From Pseudomonadota bacterium (GTDB lineage: Bacteria; Pseudomonadota; Alphaproteobacteria; Ferrovibrionales; Ferrovibrionaceae), in contig JAJYTL010000054.1 in the NCBI GenBank assembly GCA_021793055.1, forward strand, positions 1 to 13,633: 13,633 nucleotides of DNA. The letters are read 5' to 3'. The notes below the pieces were generated by a model. It was not told where the DNA came from and did no database searches. It saw only the letters and a list, made by a program, of their open reading frames with translations. Shown piece after piece: positions 1 to 7,503 of the stretch. The position numbers and the translations under genes are program-made. Every line of letters starts with the position of its first letter. Within the stretch, counting starts at the first letter, position 1.

Positions 1-557
1 CCCGAGAGGGCCACCGCCGGCGCGCGACGCAGATGGGTGAGGCCGAACTCCGCCAGAAGATCTTCCAGCATCTGCTCGCGGCGCTCCGGCTGCTCCTCGT
101 TGGCCTCGATCACCGCGCGGATGTTGTTCTCCACCGTGAGGCCGCGAAACACCGAAGCCTCCTGCGGCAGATAGCCTATGCCGAGCCGCGCGCGGCGGTA
201 CATCGGCAAGGCGGTGATGTCGTGGCCGTCGAGCGAGATGGTGCCGAGATCGACTGCGATCAGCCCGGAGAGCATGTAGAAGCAGGTCGTCTTGCCGGCG
301 CCGTTCGGGCCGAGCAGCCCGACCGCCTCGCCGCGCTGCACCGACAGGCTGACGCCGCGCACCACCGGCCGCTTGCGGAAGCGCTTGCCGATGTCCTTCG
401 CCACGAGGCCGTTACCGCCGGCGACCAGCCGCGGCGCCGAGGGCGCGAAGTCGAACCCCTCGTCGAGCGGCGCCGCATCCTCGCGCCCCGTCTCGTCGCG
501 CGCGATGGCTTCGCGCGGCCGGTCGCCGCCGCCGATCCACCGCCACCAGCCGCTCAT
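1..557 (-). CDS. lptB: LPS export ABC transporter ATP-binding protein LptB (C-terminus beyond the window)
   Basis: LptB is the cytoplasmic ATPase that powers LPS extraction from the inner membrane by LptFG. The visible 185 residues include the Walker A motif GPNGAGKTT at about 83-91 and the Q-loop in YLPQEASVFRGLTVENN at about 129-145. The reading frame leaves the window at the LSG that opens the ABC signature, so the signature, Walker B and H-loop are not visible. The ATG at 557 overlaps the lptA stop as ATGA, and a GGAG lies 8 bases upstream, which supports this start. Family members usually begin close to the motif corresponding to LVAKDIGKRF, so about 50 extra N-terminal residues (Trp-rich start, then acidic) are unusual. 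A GTG at codon 52 is an alternative start. It is the fourth gene of the kdsD-lptC-lptA-lptB operon. Identity is secure; the exact N-terminus is less so. Confidence 0.93.
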   Translation of the reverse strand, partial: MSGWWRWIGGGDRPREAIARDETGREDAAPLDEGFDFAPSAPRLVAGGNGLVAKDIGKRFRKRPVVRGVSLSVQRGEAVGLLGPNGAGKTTCFYMLSGLIAVDLGTISLDGHDITALPMYRRARLGIGYLPQEASVFRGLTVENNIRAVIEANEEQPERREQMLEDLLAEFGLTHLRRAPAVALS

Positions 558-1195
558 CGCCGCTTCTCCGGCCGGCCGCTCCGTTGCTCGGGCACGAACA
601 GCCCGTGCACGCGGCCGCCCGCCACCGGCGTCAACTCGCTCATGCCGGTATCGAGATTCATCCGCACCCGCTGGCCGGTGAGCACGTTCTTGCCGCGGGT
701 CAGCACCACCGGCGTGCCGGTGAGCACGATGACGTGCTTCTCGACGTCATAGACGCCGGCGCTGCCTTGCGCGGTTTCGCCGGGCGCGAGCAGGAAGACA
801 TGGCCGAAGGCGTCGATCTCGGAGATCGCGCCCATCGCGCCCGGACCGGCGGCGCCCGGCTTCGGCCGCGGATCGGCCGTGGCGGCCGCGGCGCCGGCCC
901 CGCGGCCGGCCTGGTTGCCGTGGTAATGCACCTTCAGGGTATCGGCGCGCAGCTTCATCTCGCCCTGCACCGCAACGACATTGCCGGTAAAGATCGCGAT
1001 CTCCCGGTTCTGCCGCACCTCGAGCTTGTCAGCGTCGATCTTGATCGGCTGGCGGGTGTTGTGATGGAAGCCGGGCACTTGGGTATCCGGCGCCTGCGCC
1101 GCCGCGACGCCGATGAACCCGCCGCCGAGCAGGCACGCCAGAAGCAGGCCGAGCGCGAAGCCGCGCGCCTTCGCCGCCACCCCGCGCGCGATCAT
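554..1195 (-). CDS. lptA: LPS transport periplasmic protein LptA (OstA family)
   Basis: LptA forms the periplasmic bridge that carries LPS from LptC to LptD. The 213-residue product starts with a signal peptide: basic residues, a hydrophobic core at about 13-30 and a likely cleavage after AAA near residue 33. The OstA/LptA beta-jellyroll follows, with typical repeats such as IKIDADKLEVRQNREIAIFTG, GEMKLRADTLKVHY and GQRVRMNLDTG. Residues 93-122 form an Ala/Gly/Pro-rich low-complexity insertion inside the fold. The ATG at 1195 overlaps the lptC stop as ATGA and has a GGAG 8 bases upstream, which fixes the start; the frame is open much further upstream but that part is antisense-like. The stop overlaps the lptB start. 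The order lptC-lptA-lptB is the classic Lpt arrangement. Confidence 0.93.
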   Translation of the reverse strand: MIARGVAAKARGFALGLLLACLLGGGFIGVAAAQAPDTQVPGFHHNTRQPIKIDADKLEVRQNREIAIFTGNVVAVQGEMKLRADTLKVHYHGNQAGRGAGAAAATADPRPKPGAAGPGAMGAISEIDAFGHVFLLAPGETAQGSAGVYDVEKHVIVLTGTPVVLTRGKNVLTGQRVRMNLDTGMSELTPVAGGRVHGLFVPEQRSGRPEKRR

Positions 1196-1866
1196 TTCGC
1201 CTGCTCCGGATAGAGCGTCACCTTGACGTTGCGGATGAAATAGAGGTGGTCGCCCTTGTCGGTGGAGCGGAAGCTGTCGGCGACCAGAGTGCCGGCGGGG
1301 CCATGGCCGCGCACCGGATCGTCGGACGTCACCGTGCCGTTCGCGAAATCGACCACCGCGGTCTTGCTGTGGAACTCGTAGCCGCGATCGGTATAGACGC
1401 TGACATGGCCGGAGAGATCGAGAATCTTCCGCGCGCGCCGGTAAATCCCGCGGTTGGCGTGGACCATGGTCCAGATGCCGTTGTTCAGGGTCAGCTGGGC
1501 TCCGAGCGTGGTCAGCGCGATGCGGTCGTGATCGGCCGATTCCTGCACCGCCTGCGCCGCCGTGATGCGATAGGGCTGGCCGCGATCGCTCACCCCCTCG
1601 TAGCGCGCCCCGATCATCTGCACGCGCAAATCGGAGATCTTGATCGGCGAGAACTTGAGGGTGAACTGGCCGACCTGACGGTACACCTGCGGCCACGCGA
1701 CGACGACGGCGATCAGCGCCGCCGCCGCCGCCGGCAGAAGCAGCTTCATCAGGCCGATGAGACGGCTTTGGCGGGTGGCGGCGGCGGTCACCGGACGCCG
1801 CGGGCCACTCGCCCACCATGCGGCATGCGGGGCCGTCGCGGTGACGCTTCGGCGGCGTTTTTCCAT
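1192..1866 (-). CDS. lptC: LPS export inner-membrane bitopic protein LptC
   Basis: LptC is a single-pass inner-membrane protein that receives LPS from LptBFG and hands it to LptA. The 224-residue product has a basic N-terminus, one hydrophobic segment at about 39-58 (LMKLLLPAAAAALIAVVVAW) and a periplasmic LptC/YrbK domain with the motifs FSPIKISDLRVQMIGARYEGVS and GIYRRARKILDLSGHVSVYT. The ATG at 1866 lies 4 bases after the kdsD stop and has a GAGG very close upstream. A TTG at 1878, overlapping the kdsD stop, would add four residues and cannot be excluded. The stop overlaps the lptA start as ATGA, so translation is probably coupled. Assignment rests on domain character plus operon position; LptC sequences diverge, so context carries weight. 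Confidence 0.9.
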   Translation of the reverse strand: MEKRRRSVTATAPHAAWWASGPRRPVTAAATRQSRLIGLMKLLLPAAAAALIAVVVAWPQVYRQVGQFTLKFSPIKISDLRVQMIGARYEGVSDRGQPYRITAAQAVQESADHDRIALTTLGAQLTLNNGIWTMVHANRGIYRRARKILDLSGHVSVYTDRGYEFHSKTAVVDFANGTVTSDDPVRGHGPAGTLVADSFRSTDKGDHLYFIRNVKVTLYPEQAK

Positions 1867-1870
1867 CGCC

Positions 1871-2878
1871 TCAGGCAACGCCCGCCCGCAGGCAGTCGTG
1901 GATGTGGACGATGCCGACCGGAACCGCGTCCTCGGTGACGAACAGGCTGGTGATCTTGCTTTCGTTCATGCGGCCGACGGCCTCGGCGGCGAGCGCGGTC
2001 GGGCGGATGGTCTTGGGATTGGCGGTCATCACCTCGTCGACCTTGCGCTCCAACAGCCCGCCCGCCATGTGACGGCGGAGATCGCCGTCGGTGACGATGC
2101 CGGCGAGCCGGCCCGCCCCGTCGGTGACGCCGATGCAGCCGAAGCTCTTCGCCGTCATGACCAGCAGCGCCTCGGTCATCTCGGTGCCGAGCGGCACCAG
2201 CGGCAGAGCCGCGCCGTCGTGCATCAGATCGGCGACCTTGGCGAGCTTGCGGCCCAAGCTGCCGCCGGGATGGAACAGGCGGAAGTGATCAGCGGAAAAG
2301 CCGTTGCGTTGCAGCAGCACGACCGCGAGCGCATCGCCCAAGGCCAGCATCACCGTGGTCGAGGTGGTGGGGGCGAGCCCCATCGGGCAGGCCTCGGCCG
2401 CGGCCGGCAGCAAAAGGGTGATGTCGGCGGCCTGGGCGAGGTCGGATCGCTCGCGGCCGACGATGCCGATCAGCGGGATGCGGAAACGCCGGGTGTAGGC
2501 GACAAGATCGTCGAGCTCGCGGGTGTCGCCGGAGTTGGACAGGCAGATCACCGCATCGCCTTCGGCGATCATGCCGAGATCGCCGTGGCTCGCCTCGGCC
2601 GGATGGACGAAAATCGCCGGCGTGCCGGTGGAGGCCAGGGTCGCCGCGATCTTACGCGCGATATGGCCGCTCTTGCCCATGCCGCTCACCACCACCCGGC
2701 CGGTGACGGCGGCGAGAAGATCGACTGCCTTGCTGAAATTGCTGTCGAGTTGCGCCGAAAGAGCGCTCAGCCCCTCGGCTTCCAGGCGGAGCACCCGGCG
2801 CCCTGCCGCAAGATCGGCCGCCGCCGCTTCATAGGCCTCCGCAAGCTGCACCTGGACGGGATTCGGCGTCGCACTCAA
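1871..2878 (-). CDS. kdsD: Arabinose-5-phosphate isomerase (KpsF/GutQ family)
   Basis: This enzyme converts ribulose-5-phosphate to arabinose-5-phosphate, the first step toward Kdo in the LPS inner core. The 335-residue product has a SIS domain at about 50-190 and two CBS domains at about 215-272 and 283-335, the usual layout and length. The SIS motif SGMGKSGHIARKIAATLAS is clear. The E. coli KdsD active-site residues K59, E111, E152 and H193 all align with a constant offset of 10, as K69, E121, E162 and H203. I choose the TTG at 2878 because GGGGAGAGG lies 5 bases upstream and the predicted transcript starts near 2938. An in-frame TTG at 2929 would have almost no leader. It is the first gene of the lpt operon, and it faces the divergent glycosyltransferase gene across about 250 bases. 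Confidence 0.94.
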   Translation of the reverse strand: MSATPNPVQVQLAEAYEAAAADLAAGRRVLRLEAEGLSALSAQLDSNFSKAVDLLAAVTGRVVVSGMGKSGHIARKIAATLASTGTPAIFVHPAEASHGDLGMIAEGDAVICLSNSGDTRELDDLVAYTRRFRIPLIGIVGRERSDLAQAADITLLLPAAAEACPMGLAPTTSTTVMLALGDALAVVLLQRNGFSADHFRLFHPGGSLGRKLAKVADLMHDGAALPLVPLGTEMTEALLVMTAKSFGCIGVTDGAGRLAGIVTDGDLRRHMAGGLLERKVDEVMTANPKTIRPTALAAEAVGRMNESKITSLFVTEDAVPVGIVHIHDCLRAGVA

Positions 2879-2944
2879 ACCAACCTCTCCCCGGCTGGCC
2901 CGCCGAAGGTCGCGGCGGGCGCCTCGCAAACAAAAATCGTGCCA

Positions 2945-2973
2945 ATTATGGAGATGGGCGTTGACAAAAGCAA
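2945..2973 (-). promoter_or_regulatory. Candidate sigma70-type promoter of the kdsD-lpt operon
   Basis: Read on the minus strand, a -35 TTGCTT (2973-2968) and a -10 CATAAT (2950-2945) are separated by exactly 17 bases. The -10 matches consensus at five of six positions and the -35 at three. Initiation would fall near 2938, giving a leader of about 60 bases to the TTG at 2878. The surrounding stretch is AT-rich for this genome. Confidence 0.5.
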
Positions 2974-3128
2974 CCCGGCGAACAAAAAAGGCTCGTAAAC
3001 CCTTGCGGGGGAAACCCTCGCGGCCGGCGCAACCGGAAATATCCGCCCGCCTGGCCGCCGGCGCAATCCGCTTCGCCGCCCGCGCGATCTAGGTTATGCA
3101 AGAGGCCGGAACAGGGGCCTGAGACGCG

Positions 3129-3896
3129 ATGCGGATTTATGTGATCAATCTGGCCCGCGCGGCCGAGCGGCGGGAAAAGATGGCGCGCCAATGCGCCGCC
3201 CTCGGGCTTGCCTGCGACTGGATCGAGGCAAGCGACGGCCGCGCCTTGACGGAAGCCGAGCTCGCGCTGGTCGACCACCGCAAGCGCCGCTTCCTCAGCC
3301 CCTATCCCTTGTCGCGCAACGAGATCGGCTGCTGGCTCAGCCACCGCCGCGCGATCGGCCAATTGCTCGCGAGCGGCGCCGCCATGGCGGCCGTCCTCGA
3401 GGACGATCTCAAGCTGTCGCCGGATTTGCCGGCGGCGCTCGACGCGATCGAGCGGGCGGGCGGCGATTTCGACCTCATCGACCTGCACCGCAAGTTCCGC
3501 AAGAACGAGACCTTCGTCCCCTGCCGCCGGTTGCCGGGCGGCGTCACCCTGGGCCGCCTTCGCTACGGCCAAATGTGCGCGTACGGCTATGTCATGTCAC
3601 GGCGGGGCGCGGCGAAATTCCTTGCCGGCGCGGACCGCTTCGCCGATGCCGTCGACAAGGCGCTGCACAGCTATTGGAGGAACGGGCTCGACATCTATGC
3701 CCTGGAGCGACCCCTGGTCGAGAACGACGACGCCGGCGTTTCCTATATCGACGAGGACCGCCATCAGGACGACGGCGCGCGGCGCGACACCTACCCCGGC
3801 GCCGAGACCCTGAAGTGGCGGGCGGCTCGGCAAGTCACCAAGCTGGTCAACAGCGTCCGCAAACGGCGCGCCTATCGCGCCCTGCCCAAGCGCTGA
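3129..3896 (+). CDS. Glycosyltransferase family 25 (LPS/LOS biosynthesis)
   Basis: The 255-residue product is a cytoplasmic family 25 glycosyltransferase, the type that adds sugars, often galactose, to LOS cores. The N-terminus MRIYVINLARAAERR is the family hallmark (YVINL-x-R-x4-R). NEIGCWLSHRRA at about 64-75 and the acidic LEDD at 90-93 (metal/nucleotide-sugar binding) are also present. A basic C-terminal tail at about 230-255 may touch the membrane. The ATG at 3129 starts directly at the conserved strand; the ribosome-binding site is weak (AGGGG is far upstream). It heads a run of four plus-strand LPS genes but is separated by about 200 bases from the next one, which may have its own leader control. 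The donor and acceptor sugars cannot be read from sequence. Confidence 0.9.
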   Translation: MRIYVINLARAAERREKMARQCAALGLACDWIEASDGRALTEAELALVDHRKRRFLSPYPLSRNEIGCWLSHRRAIGQLLASGAAMAAVLEDDLKLSPDLPAALDAIERAGGDFDLIDLHRKFRKNETFVPCRRLPGGVTLGRLRYGQMCAYGYVMSRRGAAKFLAGADRFADAVDKALHSYWRNGLDIYALERPLVENDDAGVSYIDEDRHQDDGARRDTYPGAETLKWRAARQVTKLVNSVRKRRAYRALPKR

Positions 3897-3921
3897 CGCC
3901 GGACGCTCGACGAAGCCGAAG

Positions 3922-3953
3922 CAATTGACAAGGCGGGCAATTGACAAGGCGGG
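3922..3953. repeat. Perfect 16-bp tandem duplication
   Basis: The unit CAATTGACAAGGCGGG occurs twice head to tail at 3922-3937 and 3938-3953. It lies 25 bases after the family 25 glycosyltransferase stop. Each copy contains a TTGACA, a perfect -35 hexamer, but no acceptable -10 lies 16-18 bases after either copy, so I do not call a promoter. Confidence 0.95.
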
Positions 3954-4028
3954 CGGGCCGATGCTTCCTTGGCGCCGCCTCGCGTCCCCGCCCGCGCCGG
4001 CCGCGTCGCGGGACGATCGACGGGCAGC

Positions 4029-4077
4029 CAGAGCAGGAACGTTGCGCACCGCCGCGCGCGGCGACGATCCTGCTCTG
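4029..4077 (+). promoter_or_regulatory. Strong hairpin in the leader of the O-antigen ligase-like gene
   Basis: CAGAGCAGGA (4029-4038) pairs perfectly with TCCTGCTCTG (4068-4077). Inside an A-A mismatch, CGTTGC (4040-4045) pairs with GCGACG (4061-4066) including one G-U pair, so the stem reaches about 16 pairs with a 15-base GC-rich loop. It ends 9 bases before the ribosome-binding site (4087-4093). No T-run follows, so it is not a standard intrinsic terminator. It could be an attenuator, a stability element or an RNA target; its role is inferred only from position. Confidence 0.6.
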
Positions 4078-4098
4078 CTTCACATGAAGGGAGCGCGG

Positions 4099-5406
4099 AT
4101 GGCGGGGCATTTCATGGAGACGATCGGGACGCCGGCCAAGGCGGCGGCGCGGCGCCTGGCGCGGGCATTGACCGCCGGCAGCGGCGCCGAGGGCGAAGGC
4201 CTGCTCGCCGCCATGGTCGCGCTCTCCGTGCTGGTGGCGCCCCTAGTCTTCCTGCACAGCTTCTGCGACACGGCGATCAGCCTGGTCGCAGTGCTGTTCC
4301 TTTACCGCTCCTATCGCCGCGACGATTTCGCCTGGGCGCGCGAGCCCTGGTTCATCGCCGCTCTCGCCTTTTCCGCCTTCGAGACCTTGCGCGGCATCTT
4401 CACCACCTATCCCCATATCGCGGTGGTAAGCGGCCTGGTGTGGATGCGCTTTCCGGTCTTCGTCGCCGCCCAGTGCGCGCTGTTCCGCACCGTGCCGAGG
4501 CTCAAACGGCGGGTGTTCTGGGCCTATGCCCTCACCGTCGCCTTCGCCGTCGCCGACGCGCTCTACCAGCGCACCAGCGGCCACGACATCTTCGGCTGGA
4601 CGCCGGCGATGGACGGCACACGGCTCACCGATCCCGACGGTAAGCTCGACGTCGGCATGATCCTGACCCTGATCGGCATGCCGATCGTGGTCTGGGCGCT
4701 CGCCGCCGCGACCGACCGCGGCCGCGCGATCTGGCTTCGCCTTGCCGCCGTCCTCGCCCTCCTCGCGCTCACCGCCGCGATCCTCTTTTCCGGCGAGCGC
4801 ATGGCCTTCCTGCTGTTCATCGCCGCCGGCGCCGTCGCCCTCAAGGTGATCGGGCGGCTGCGCTGGCGCGCGATCGGCATCATCGCCGGTGCGGGCGCGA
4901 TCGCGGCGAGCTTGGTGGTGGCGGCGAGCCCGCCGCTGCGCCTGCGCGCCACCGAGGCACTGTGGCAGTTCAGCCATCCGCACCGTTCCGCCTATCTCGA
5001 AGTCATGCACGGCGGGCTTCGCGTCTTCGCCGCCAATCCCGTGGTCGGCATCGGCTTTCGGCAATACCGCTACGATTGCGCCCGCTATCAGCCGCCCGGC
5101 GTGCCGCACGAGGTCTGCGCCGATCTGCATCCGCATCAGATCTGGATCGAGAACCTGGCCGAGGGCGGCGTGGTCGGCACCGGCCTGATCCTGGCCGTGC
5201 TGATCCTGATGCTGGCGCCGGCGGTGCGCGACTGGCGGCGCTGGCGCGACGAACCGCTGTTCGGCGGCGCCGCCATGGCGGTGCTGCTTCGGCTGTGGCC
5301 GCTCGCCACCACATCGAGCTTCTACGTCAGCCAGCGCGAGATCGTGTTCTGGCCGCTCATGGCCTTCGCCGTCGCCATGGCGAGCTGGCGGCCGGACGAG
5401 GTCTGA
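4099..5406 (+). CDS. O-antigen ligase/polymerase-like membrane protein (Wzy_C/WaaL family)
   Basis: The 435-residue product is a polytopic inner-membrane protein with about ten hydrophobic segments from residue 36 to 429. The features expected of O-antigen ligases (WaaL) are visible: an arginine in SGERMAFLLF at about 231-240, and a large periplasmic loop at about 278-350 containing NPVVGIGFRQYR and ending in the histidine motif LHPHQIWIENLAEGG at 343-357. WaaL joins undecaprenyl-linked glycans to lipid A-core at the periplasmic face. Related Wzy polymerases look similar, so the choice is not certain. The ATG at 4099 is preceded by GAAGGGAG with 5 spacer bases. The frame is open back to 3925 and another ATG lies at 4084, but those lack such a site and would run through the hairpin and repeat. 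The family 9 gene follows after 6 bases. Confidence 0.83.
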   Translation: MAGHFMETIGTPAKAAARRLARALTAGSGAEGEGLLAAMVALSVLVAPLVFLHSFCDTAISLVAVLFLYRSYRRDDFAWAREPWFIAALAFSAFETLRGIFTTYPHIAVVSGLVWMRFPVFVAAQCALFRTVPRLKRRVFWAYALTVAFAVADALYQRTSGHDIFGWTPAMDGTRLTDPDGKLDVGMILTLIGMPIVVWALAAATDRGRAIWLRLAAVLALLALTAAILFSGERMAFLLFIAAGAVALKVIGRLRWRAIGIIAGAGAIAASLVVAASPPLRLRATEALWQFSHPHRSAYLEVMHGGLRVFAANPVVGIGFRQYRYDCARYQPPGVPHEVCADLHPHQIWIENLAEGGVVGTGLILAVLILMLAPAVRDWRRWRDEPLFGGAAMAVLLRLWPLATTSSFYVSQREIVFWPLMAFAVAMASWRPDEV

Positions 5407-5412
5407 GGCCCT

Positions 5413-6375
5413 ATGGCGCGCGCGGCCGATCATGAGCCGGCGGTGCTGGTGATCAAGCTCGGCGCGCTCGGCGACCTGGTACAGGCCTTCGACGCCTTCC
5501 ACGACATCCGCGCCCACCACCGCCGCGAGCGGATCGTCCTTCTTACCACGCCGCCCTTCGCCGAGATCGCCCACCGCATGCCCTGGTTCGACGAAGTCTG
5601 GCCGCAGGGCCGGCCGCGCGGCCCCGGCACCGCCATTTCCACGCTCCGCCTCGCCGGGCGGCTTCGCCGGCAGCGCTTCCAGCGGGTCTACGATCTCCAG
5701 TGCAACGACCGCACGGCGCTCTATTTCCATCTGCTTTACGGCCGCCATCGGCCGGATTGGGTCGGCACCGTGCCGGGCGCCGCCTTTCGCCCGGCGCCGC
5801 CGGCGCCGGGCCGGCGCCACAATGCCGAGCGCATGCGGGCCGAGCTTGCCGCCGCCGGCCTGCCCGAGGCGCGGCCGACCGATCTCGCCTGGCTCGACGC
5901 CGACATCGCGCGCCTCGCCTTGCCGCCCGGCTTCGTCCTGCTGATTCCGGGCTCGTCGCCGACGCACCCGGAAAAGCGCTGGCCGGCGGAAAACTATGCC
6001 GCGCTCGGGGCCGCGCTCCGCGCCCGGGGCCTCGCGGTGGCGCTGGCCGGCACCGCGGCCGACCGCGCGGCGATCGCCGAGATCAAGCGGCGGCTGCCGG
6101 AAGCCATCGACCTCATGGGCCGGACTACGCTTCTCGAACTCGCGGCGGTGGCGCGCCGCGCCGCGGGCTGCGTCGGCAACGACACCGGGCCGGTGTTTCT
6201 CGCCGCCGCGCTCGGCACGCCGACCCTGATGCTGATGTCGCGGCGCACCAACGCCGAGCAATCGGCGCCACGCGGGCCGGACGCGGCCTGGCTGCGGCGC
6301 GACGACCTCCGCGATCTCCCGGTCGAGGCGGTGATGGCGGCGCTGCGGCTGCGCGCCGCGCGGGCCGCGCCGTGA
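5413..6375 (+). CDS. Glycosyltransferase family 9, ADP-heptose:LPS heptosyltransferase-like
   Basis: The 320-residue product has the two-lobed family 9 fold. The N-terminal motif VLVIKLGALGDLVQAF at 11-26 carries the Asp (D21) expected as catalytic base in heptosyltransferases. The C-terminal lobe has LIPGSSPTHPEKRWPAENYAAL (about 177-198) and the nucleotide-sugar motif VGNDTGP (254-260). Such enzymes add heptose, or sometimes other sugars, to the LPS inner core in the cytoplasm. It lies 6 bases after the ligase-like gene, with GAGG just upstream of the ATG. Its stop overlaps the next gene as GTGA, so the three genes form one translationally linked unit. Family assignment is firm. Whether it is a heptosyltransferase I, II or III type is not decided by the sequence. 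Confidence 0.9.
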   Translation: MARAADHEPAVLVIKLGALGDLVQAFDAFHDIRAHHRRERIVLLTTPPFAEIAHRMPWFDEVWPQGRPRGPGTAISTLRLAGRLRRQRFQRVYDLQCNDRTALYFHLLYGRHRPDWVGTVPGAAFRPAPPAPGRRHNAERMRAELAAAGLPEARPTDLAWLDADIARLALPPGFVLLIPGSSPTHPEKRWPAENYAALGAALRARGLAVALAGTAADRAAIAEIKRRLPEAIDLMGRTTLLELAAVARRAAGCVGNDTGPVFLAAALGTPTLMLMSRRTNAEQSAPRGPDAAWLRRDDLRDLPVEAVMAALRLRAARAAP

Positions 6376-7472
6376 GCGCCGCCATCGCCATCGTGCTGCC
6401 GCGGCGCGAGCGCTTTTCCGCAAGCCGCTTCGGCGCCGTCGCGCTCACCGTCAACGATTACGTGCGCCATTCCGCGCTGCGCGATCAGACCGCGATCCTC
6501 GGCCTCGCGACCGACGCGCCGCTGAACCCGGCGTTTCGCGCCATCGCGCCGAAGGACGCTTTGTGGCGCCGCCGCACGCGAGGCTTCGCGCTCGGCTGCG
6601 CAGCCGATCTTGCGCCGGCGCCGCCCCGCCATATCGACGTCCACAACCGGGTCGAGATCTTCCACCTCCTTGCCCGCCGCTTCCCCGAAGCCGCCGTGTC
6701 GCTCTGGCTGCACAACGATCCGCAGGAAATACGGGGCGCAAAGCGGGCCGAAGAGCGGCGGCGCATCCTGACCCGCGCGCGCTTCGTCTTCTGCGTCAGC
6801 GAATGGGTGCGAGGCCGCTTTCTCGCCGGCATCACCGAGGGCCACGAGCGGGTGCTGGTGTTTCCCTGCGCCATCGACGCCATGGCCGAGGCGGCCCGCC
6901 CCGGCGCGGCCAAGGAGCCGCTGATCCTCTTCGTCGGCCGCGTCATTCCGGAAAAGGGCGCGCTGCTCTTCGCCGAGGCCGTGGCGACGGCATTGCCCGG
7001 CCTGTCCGGCTGGCAGGCGATGCTGATCGGCGGCGCGCGGGCGGGATCTGATTACGGCAAGCAAGTCCAGGCGGCGCTGGCGACGCTTGGGGCGCGCGCG
7101 ACGCGGCGCGATTTCGTGCCGCACGAGGCGGTCATGGCCGCTTTCCGCCGCGCCGCCATCGCGGTCGTGCCCTCGGTCTGGGACGAGCCCTTCGGCCGCA
7201 CCGCGCTGGAGGCGATGGCGGCCGGCGCGGCGGTGATCGCGAGCCGGCGCGGCGGCCTGCCGGAGATCGTCGGCGATGCCGGGATGATCCTCGATCCGAT
7301 GACGGCCGCGGGCTTGGGCGCGGCGCTGATGGCGCTTGCCGGCGACGAGCGGGCGCGCGCCGATTGGCAGCGGCGGGCGCGGGCGCGCGCGGTTGAGAAG
7401 TTCGATATCCGGCCGTGGGCGGCGCGGCTCGACGCGCTGCGCCGCGATATCGACCCGGCTTTGCCGCGCTAG
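6372..7472 (+). CDS. Glycosyltransferase family 4 (GT-B fold)
   Basis: The 366-residue product is a GT-B glycosyltransferase of family 4. Motifs are LILFVGRVIPEKG at about 184-196 (start of the nucleotide-sugar-binding lobe), VVPSVWDEPFGRTALEAMAAGAAVIAS (265-291) with the E-x7-E pair E272/E280, and GGLPEIVGDAG (294-304). It probably adds a hexose to the LOS core. The start is GTG at 6372, overlapping the family 9 stop as GTGA. No ribosome-binding site is visible, so coupling to the upstream gene is likely. The same frame is open back to 5700, but that part is antisense-like and overlaps the family 9 gene. It is the last gene of the cluster and converges on rnd with a 31-base gap that contains a GCGGCGCCGC palindrome but no T-run terminator. 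Confidence 0.9.
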   Translation: MSAAIAIVLPRRERFSASRFGAVALTVNDYVRHSALRDQTAILGLATDAPLNPAFRAIAPKDALWRRRTRGFALGCAADLAPAPPRHIDVHNRVEIFHLLARRFPEAAVSLWLHNDPQEIRGAKRAEERRRILTRARFVFCVSEWVRGRFLAGITEGHERVLVFPCAIDAMAEAARPGAAKEPLILFVGRVIPEKGALLFAEAVATALPGLSGWQAMLIGGARAGSDYGKQVQAALATLGARATRRDFVPHEAVMAAFRRAAIAVVPSVWDEPFGRTALEAMAAGAAVIASRRGGLPEIVGDAGMILDPMTAAGLGAALMALAGDERARADWQRRARARAVEKFDIRPWAARLDALRRDIDPALPR

Positions 7473-7503
7473 AGCGGCGCCGCGGTGCCCCCTAGCGCTG
7501 CAA

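Noticed and set aside
2961..2989. Plus-strand TTGACA with a possible -10 of A residues, as a promoter for the GT25 gene
   Set aside because: The -35 is perfect, but the hexamer 17 bases on is only A residues (three of six matches), the leader would be about 140 bases, and the site overlaps the better minus-strand promoter.
5700..6371. Longer form of the family 4 glycosyltransferase starting at 5700
   Set aside because: The extra 224 residues overlap the family 9 gene out of frame, are Arg/Ala-rich and lack any domain; the GTG at 6372 gives the normal GT4 length.
4243..6423. A 726-codon open frame on the minus strand opposite the ligase-like and family 9 genes
   Set aside because: Its translation is rich in Arg, His, Gly, Ala and Asp with no recognisable domain, and it lies exactly antisense to two well-supported genes. 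Long antisense frames are expected at this GC content.
7473..7503. Intrinsic terminator between the convergent GT4 and rnd genes
   Set aside because: Only a GCGGCGCCGC palindrome is present, with no T-run on either strand.
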